Source: SIG622 sp045596605
GTDB taxonomy: Bacteria > Bacillota > Clostridia > Oscillospirales > CAG-382
DNA length: 10,403 nt
Assembly: GCA_045596605.1 (NCBI GenBank)
Contig: JAZOCR010000063.1
Span: forward strand, 1-10,403
Direction: 5' to 3'
Position numbers and translations under genes: made by a program. Below the pieces are notes generated by a model. That model was not told the origin of the DNA. It saw nothing but the letters and a program-made list of their open reading frames with translations, and did no database searches. Positions 6,612 through 10,403 of the stretch are shown here, piece after piece. Every line of letters begins with the position of its first letter. The first letter of the stretch is position 1.

Positions 6612-7574
6612 ATGATTTACGGAAACGACACATTTACATTTAAGCCTTCGGATTTTTATCCCTTTAAGAATGTTGAGGAAATTAACCGTGTACGCAAAAT
6701 AACTAAAGAAGATATTATTGCTATGAACGGCAAGCACCCGACAAACCCCAATATCTTCATCGACGTTCAGAGAAATGAAGAAGCGGGATTTGTTATGATT
6801 GCAGATATGGTTTCAAGAATCCTTGATTCTGACCGATATGACAAAAAGGTAGTTATGATTATGCCAAATCCTTGCCCTGCATACCGTCAGATAGCATATA
6901 TGCTCCGCAAAATGAAGGTAAACTGCCGCAACGTTAAGTTCTATATGATGGACGAATGGGCAGACCAGGACGGTAACGTTGCTCCGCTTTCCTATAAGGC
7001 AGGCTTTGGTAACGCTTTCTATCGTTTTATGGTTTCCAACATTCTTGACCTTGGTTTTAAGGAAGAGAACTTCATTTATCACAGCAACAAGGTAACTCCC
7101 GACTATTCAAAAATGCTTGAGGCTGACGGCGAGGCTGATATCGTATATTCAGGTCCCGGATGGCCCGGACATCTTGCTTTCATCGATCCCGTTGAAGACT
7201 GGTTCAAGCCCACAATGGAAGAATATCTCGAACAGGGTGCAAAGGTTGCAAATCTTCATCCTCTTACTATCGCTCAGAACTCACTTCACGGATCATTCGG
7301 TTGCTCCGGTGACATCGCAAACGTACCTCCGATGGGTGCTATGATGGGTCCGAGAGACGCAATGAAGGCAAAGGAAGTTCTCGACGTTCATGCAATTACA
7401 ACTGCAGGTACACACGTTACATGGCAGAGACTCACCTCAAGACTTTGCGTTTTCGGAAAGCCCTCACAGGATGTTCCTGCATCTGTACTTCAGCTTCGTG
7501 ACAAGCCTACTCATATCGTTATGAGCGAAAATAATATCGCTACAATTGAGCCTGACGACTACTTCCAGTATTAA
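6612..7574 (+). CDS. Divergent NagB-like (glucosamine-6-phosphate isomerase/deaminase family) protein
   Basis: This 320-residue protein has the NagB/6-phosphogluconolactonase layout with extra N-terminal residues. The MMDEW segment (112-116) matches the NMDEY motif that carries the catalytic Asp72 of E. coli NagB, and GPGWPGHLAFIDP (181-193) matches GGVGNDGHIAFNEP. The ring-opening histidine is kept (H187). By position, the Asp141 equivalent is Pro185 and the Glu148 equivalent is Asp192. The phosphate-binding LPTGSTP loop reads MPNPCPAY (84-91), and I see no clear counterpart of the phosphate-binding lysine near AGTHVTW (265-271). Ordinary GlcN6P deaminase activity is therefore doubtful. A different isomerisation, deamination or lactone opening on a differently phosphorylated sugar is possible. 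AAGGAG overlaps the previous stop codon and gives good spacing to the ATG. The protein is cytoplasmic by sequence. Confidence 0.8.
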   Translation: MIYGNDTFTFKPSDFYPFKNVEEINRVRKITKEDIIAMNGKHPTNPNIFIDVQRNEEAGFVMIADMVSRILDSDRYDKKVVMIMPNPCPAYRQIAYMLRKMKVNCRNVKFYMMDEWADQDGNVAPLSYKAGFGNAFYRFMVSNILDLGFKEENFIYHSNKVTPDYSKMLEADGEADIVYSGPGWPGHLAFIDPVEDWFKPTMEEYLEQGAKVANLHPLTIAQNSLHGSFGCSGDIANVPPMGAMMGPRDAMKAKEVLDVHAITTAGTHVTWQRLTSRLCVFGKPSQDVPASVLQLRDKPTHIVMSENNIATIEPDDYFQY

Positions 7575-7586
7575 GAGGTTAAAAAT

Positions 7587-8522
7587 ATGATTTCTTGTAC
7601 CGAATTTATACCTGCATACAGCGAGCTTTTTACATATCTCGAAGAAAAGCACGGCAGAGCAGAGGTTGATGCTTTCTGGAAATATCTCTTCAAGCCGGAC
7701 GGAAAGGGTATACCGCTTATAAATTTCATTGAAAAAGAAGGAATACGCGGTTGCTTTACCTATTGGTCAGGCACTCTTACCGAAGAAGCCTCCGACGTAA
7801 CCCTTTATCTTAATGAAAAGGCTGGATGGTTTATGTGTCAGATGCATAAATGTCCGTCTAAAGGAAGACTTCTAAGACTCCGTGATGAAATTGGAATTGT
7901 TCCTTATCACGATTATTGTCTGCACTGCGACAGCTACAGAAGTGCAATAGAAAAAATTGGACTTAAGTATATATATAATTTTGCAGGTGTAGACAAAGCA
8001 GCTTGCAGTCTGTTTATATATGACCCAAATGTTTTTGACGGTAGAATTATTGTTGATAAAAACACTGAAACACTTGAGGTGAAATCCTCCGAAAGAGAGT
8101 ATTTTCATCCGGATTTTCACAGTAGTATGAATATGGGTATTCATTACGTTGGTGAAAACTACGGTCTTGAAGCAGTTAAAGAATATCTTACCAGATACAC
8201 TGTAAACGTGTACAACAGAGATATTTCTGCCTTCAAGGACGGGGGACTTTCGGTGATTGCTGATAGAATCGTTGATACCTACACCAAGGAAAAGGCTCTT
8301 GACGCTCTTGAAATTTCATCTGATGAAAGCAGTATCAACGTAAATATCAAATATTGTCCTGCGGTTAAGCACCTTAAAGCTACCGGCAGAGAGGTTTCTC
8401 CCTGGTACCGTTATACAACCGAGGTTGTTATGGGCGTTCTCGCTGAAAAGGCAGGCGCAAGCTTTGAAATGGTGTCCTACGACGAGGAAACCGGTGCTGC
8501 AAAGTACTGCTTCAAAAAATAA
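7587..8522 (+). CDS. Unrecognised Cys/His-rich protein with two homologous halves
   Basis: I do not recognise this 311-residue protein with confidence. It has no signal peptide or membrane span. It appears to be an internal duplication. Residues 7-145 and about 176-311 share a helical start (AYSELFTYLEEKHGRAEV against MNMGIHYVGENYGLEAV). About 80 residues after each half begins comes a matching block: HKCPSKGRLLRL then VPYHDYCLHCDSYRSAIEKIGL, against KYCPAVKHLKATGREV then SPWYRYTTEVVMGVLAEKAG. The first half clusters H87, C89, H108, C111, H113 and C114, a possible metal or cofactor site. The second half keeps only the CP cysteine (C257). The arrangement resembles small-molecule-binding domains of the V4R/ATC-hydrolase type, but that is a weak impression. 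It sits tightly (12 bases each side) between the NagB-like gene and the SDR, so it probably serves the same pathway. Confidence 0.75.
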   Translation: MISCTEFIPAYSELFTYLEEKHGRAEVDAFWKYLFKPDGKGIPLINFIEKEGIRGCFTYWSGTLTEEASDVTLYLNEKAGWFMCQMHKCPSKGRLLRLRDEIGIVPYHDYCLHCDSYRSAIEKIGLKYIYNFAGVDKAACSLFIYDPNVFDGRIIVDKNTETLEVKSSEREYFHPDFHSSMNMGIHYVGENYGLEAVKEYLTRYTVNVYNRDISAFKDGGLSVIADRIVDTYTKEKALDALEISSDESSINVNIKYCPAVKHLKATGREVSPWYRYTTEVVMGVLAEKAGASFEMVSYDEETGAAKYCFKK

Positions 8523-8534
8523 AGGAGAAAAATT

Positions 8535-9335
8535 ATGAGAAACACAAAAGATCTGTTCAGCCTTGACGGCAAGGTTGCCATTGTAACAGGTGGCAGAGGA
8601 CTTTACGGCGCAAGTATTTCACAGGGACTCTGTGAAATGGGCGCAACAGTAGTTGTTGCTTCAAGAAATGGCGAAAAATGTGAAGAATTTGCAAGTGAGC
8701 TTCGTGCACAGGGCTATTGTGCAATTGGACTCTCTCTTGACCTTGATAGCGATGATTCAATTGTAGCGCTCGTAGAAGAGGTTATCAAACGCTACGGCAA
8801 GATTGACGTTCTCGTTAACAACGCTGTTGACAGAAGCAATATGACTTCGCTTGCAGATGCTACAAGAGAAATGCTTCAGGCTTCTGCAAGCACAAACCTT
8901 AACGGTCAGCTTATTCTTTCACAGAAGGTAATTGAGTATATGCTTAAGCAGGGGGGCGGTAGCATTATCAATATCAGCTCAATGCGTGGTATTGACTGTC
9001 CTCACTTCCCGTTCTATCCTGAAAGCTGGGGCGACCAGCCCGTCAACTACACTACTGAAAAGTGGGCAATGGTTGGTATGACAAAATATATGGCAGGCAG
9101 ATACGGTAAGAATAAGATCAGAGTCAACTGTATCGCTCCCGGTGGATTTAATCCCGGACTTTCTGATGATCCCGATGCTAAAAAATTCGTTGATACTTAT
9201 ATTGCTAACTGTCCTCTCGGATGCTGGGCGAATGAAGACGACATCAAGGGTCCCGTTGCATTCCTTGCATCTGATGCCGCGAATTACGTAACCGGGGCAA
9301 CTCTCGTTATGGATGGCGGCTGGACTATCTGGTAA
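8535..9335 (+). CDS. Short-chain dehydrogenase/reductase (SDR)
   Basis: This 266-residue classical SDR is an NAD(P)-dependent Rossmann enzyme that oxidises or reduces an alcohol/carbonyl. Motifs in order are the cofactor-binding TGGRGLYG (18-25), VASRN (41-45), LDLD (68-71), VNNAV (94-98), N121 in TNLNG, the catalytic S148/S149 in INISS, and the YxxxK pair Y172/K176 in YTTEK. IAPGG (200-204) and the C-terminal VMDGGW (258-263) follow. The middle glycine of the usual TGxxxGxG is Leu23, with another Gly one place earlier, and the stretch between the catalytic serine and tyrosine is longer than usual and aromatic-rich (FPFYPESWGDQP, 158-169). R44 after the second beta strand hints at NADP(H). 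AAGGAG precedes the ATG by seven bases. Next to the AKR, it probably acts on the pathway sugar or an intermediate; the substrate is unknown. Confidence 0.9.
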   Translation: MRNTKDLFSLDGKVAIVTGGRGLYGASISQGLCEMGATVVVASRNGEKCEEFASELRAQGYCAIGLSLDLDSDDSIVALVEEVIKRYGKIDVLVNNAVDRSNMTSLADATREMLQASASTNLNGQLILSQKVIEYMLKQGGGSIINISSMRGIDCPHFPFYPESWGDQPVNYTTEKWAMVGMTKYMAGRYGKNKIRVNCIAPGGFNPGLSDDPDAKKFVDTYIANCPLGCWANEDDIKGPVAFLASDAANYVTGATLVMDGGWTIW

Positions 9336-9341
9336 TATTTG

Positions 9342-9348
9342 AAAGGAG
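9342..9348 (+). promoter_or_regulatory. Ribosome binding site that fixes the aldo/keto reductase start
   Basis: AAAGGAG lies eight bases before the ATG at 9357. It sits inside the codons that would be translated from the upstream in-frame TTG at 9339, so the ATG is the right start. Confidence 0.85.
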
Positions 9349-9356
9349 ATACAACA

Positions 9357-10292
9357 ATGAAATTTGTAAAAAGCAACGGAATGGATATTTCCGTATTCTC
9401 TCTTGGTACTGTTCAGCTTGGAATGGACTACGGTCTTGGCGATTACACCGCAAAGCCTTCGCAGGAATATGCATTTGAGCTTCTTGATAGAGCGCTTGAT
9501 CAGGGAGTAAACACGCTTGATACGGCTAACAATTACGGTGATTCCGAGAAGGTTATCGGCGCTTGGCTCAAGACTAAAGAAAAAAAGGACAGACCCTTTG
9601 TTGTTACGAAGATCGGCCCCTTTGATCATTCAACGGAAGAAGCGCTCAGAGCTGATATGATAAGTCAGGCCAAGAAGTGTCTTGAAACTCTTGACGTCGA
9701 CGTTATTGATATGCTTATGCTTCACGATTACGAGGATTACGAAAAGAACCCAAAGGTCGTTAAAGAGGTTATGGATCAGCTTAAGGCCGAAGGTCTTTAT
9801 AAGCATAGCGGTATCTCCGTGTACTCACGTCACGATTACAGCGTAGTTGCAAAGTCCGGCTTTGATGCAGTTCAGATTCCGATCAACATTTTTGACTGGG
9901 CGCAGATTGATAATGGTGGCATTAAGCAGCTTGCTGACGCAGGTATGACTATTTTTGCCCGCAGCGTTTTCCTCCAGGGACTTGTATTTATGAATCCAGA
10001 CACACTTGATCCCAGAATGGACTTCTGCGTTGCACCGCTTAGAAAATTCCTTGAGTTCTGTGAAGAATTCAAAATGTCGCCTGCAGTTCTTGCTATGTCC
10101 TTTGTGCTCTCTATCCAAGGTATTACCTCGATGGTGCTTGGCTGTCAGAGAACAGAACAGATAGATAATAACTGTGAGCTTGTTGACCAGGTACGTAAGC
10201 TTACCGAAGAAGAAATGAGTAAGATTCACGATGCGTTCGCTAAAATGGACCCCAGAGTGACCAACCCCGGTGTTTGGTTCAATCACACCTGA
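9357..10292 (+). CDS. Aldo/keto reductase
   Basis: From the ATG at 9357 this is a 311-residue (beta/alpha)8 NAD(P)H-dependent oxidoreductase. The catalytic tetrad is visible: D55 in TLDTANNYGDSE, Y60, K85 in VVTKIG and H123 in MLMLHDYED. Family features also include FSLGTVQLG (14-22), SGISVYS (151-157) and a C-terminal cofactor-side segment around MVLGCQRTEQIDNNCE (259-274). It resembles the YajO/Tas-like group of bacterial reductases for small sugars and aldehydes. It is the last gene of the block, 21 bases after the SDR, and ends nine bases before a terminator stem. Paired with the SDR it could complete an oxidation-reduction (net epimerisation) of a sugar, or reduce an aldehyde released by the lyase. 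This is inference, and the substrate is unknown. A TTG start at 9339 would add six residues that encode the ribosome site and is rejected. Confidence 0.9.
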   Translation: MKFVKSNGMDISVFSLGTVQLGMDYGLGDYTAKPSQEYAFELLDRALDQGVNTLDTANNYGDSEKVIGAWLKTKEKKDRPFVVTKIGPFDHSTEEALRADMISQAKKCLETLDVDVIDMLMLHDYEDYEKNPKVVKEVMDQLKAEGLYKHSGISVYSRHDYSVVAKSGFDAVQIPINIFDWAQIDNGGIKQLADAGMTIFARSVFLQGLVFMNPDTLDPRMDFCVAPLRKFLEFCEEFKMSPAVLAMSFVLSIQGITSMVLGCQRTEQIDNNCELVDQVRKLTEEEMSKIHDAFAKMDPRVTNPGVWFNHT

Positions 10293-10300
10293 TAGAATTT

Positions 10301-10330
10301 AGGACATCTGCGTTATATCGCAGGTGTCCT
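10301..10330 (+). terminator. Intrinsic terminator closing the operon
   Basis: AGGACATCTGCG (10301-10312), a 6-base TTATAT loop and CGCAGGTGTCCT (10319-10330) form a 12-bp stem with one G-U pair. A pyrimidine-rich tail, TTTCCTATTCTTATT, follows directly. The stem starts eight bases after the aldo/keto reductase stop codon. Confidence 0.9.
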
Positions 10331-10343
10331 TTTCCTATTCTTA

Positions 10344-10372
10344 TTGACAAAATAATTAATATATGTTATAAT
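10344..10372 (+). promoter_or_regulatory. Consensus sigma-A promoter for the next transcription unit
   Basis: TTGACA (10344-10349), a 17-base spacer and TATAAT (10367-10372) match the consensus exactly, with an extended -10 TG at 10364-10365. It points rightward out of the window, and transcription should begin near 10379-10380. It lies just after the terminator, so the gene beyond the window is an independent unit. Confidence 0.88.
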
Positions 10373-10403
10373 GATTTAAACAAAAGAATAAACACAGTTC
10401 ATC

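Noticed and set aside
9339..9356. Upstream TTG start for the aldo/keto reductase
   Set aside because: The six extra codons cover the AAAGGAG ribosome site of the ATG at 9357, and family alignment begins at that ATG.
8979..9629. Minus-strand open frame of 216 codons
   Set aside because: It is antisense to the SDR and aldo/keto reductase genes, whose catalytic motifs are intact, and its translation shows no recognisable domain.
1..10403. CRISPR arrays, tRNA or rRNA genes, insertion sequences, attachment sites
   Set aside because: I looked for direct repeats with regular spacers, cloverleaf-like segments, transposase motifs and terminal repeats and saw none.

Overview
The window is one dense block of ten complete same-strand genes plus the last codons of an eleventh. 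It reads like a catabolic operon of a low-to-mid GC Gram-positive anaerobe, most likely a gut or rumen clostridium. The grounds for that are strong AAGGAG/GGAGG ribosome sites before most genes, very short intergenic gaps (one 4-base overlap, most others 9-21 bases), codon choice with CTT, GAA and AAG prominent, and only + strand coding. The taxon is an inference from style, not from a marker gene.

Layout: the 3' end of an unidentified gene (to 56); a DapA/NanA-family Schiff-base lyase (98-976); a 12-bp perfect hairpin (986-1016); a YhcH/YiaL-family protein (1034-1492); an Asp-box sialidase-like beta-propeller without signal peptide (1502-2602); an FGGY sugar kinase (GTG start, 2646-4100) overlapping a NagA-type amidohydrolase (4097-5245); a short cytosolic protein of the neutral-ceramidase family (5264-6598); a divergent NagB-like isomerase/deaminase (6612-7574); an unrecognised Cys/His-rich two-repeat protein (7587-8522); a short-chain dehydrogenase (8535-9335); and an aldo/keto reductase (9357-10292). 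A good intrinsic terminator (10301-10330) closes the block. A consensus sigma-A promoter (10344-10372) then starts the next transcription unit outside the window. No stretch over 300 bases lacks a gene.

Taken together, the lyase, YhcH, sialidase-like protein, NagA and NagB-like protein point to breakdown of sialic acid or a related N-acylated amino sugar. The set is not the textbook Nan/Nag pathway, however. No ROK-type ManNAc/GlcNAc kinase or NanE epimerase is present in the window. The only kinase is FGGY-type, there are two candidate amide hydrolases (NagA and the ceramidase-like protein), the NagB-like protein has lost residues that NagB needs, and two oxidoreductases plus an unknown protein are added. 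My best inference is a variant pathway for a modified or unusual amino sugar or nonulosonate. The substrate cannot be named from sequence alone, and the missing steps may lie just upstream.
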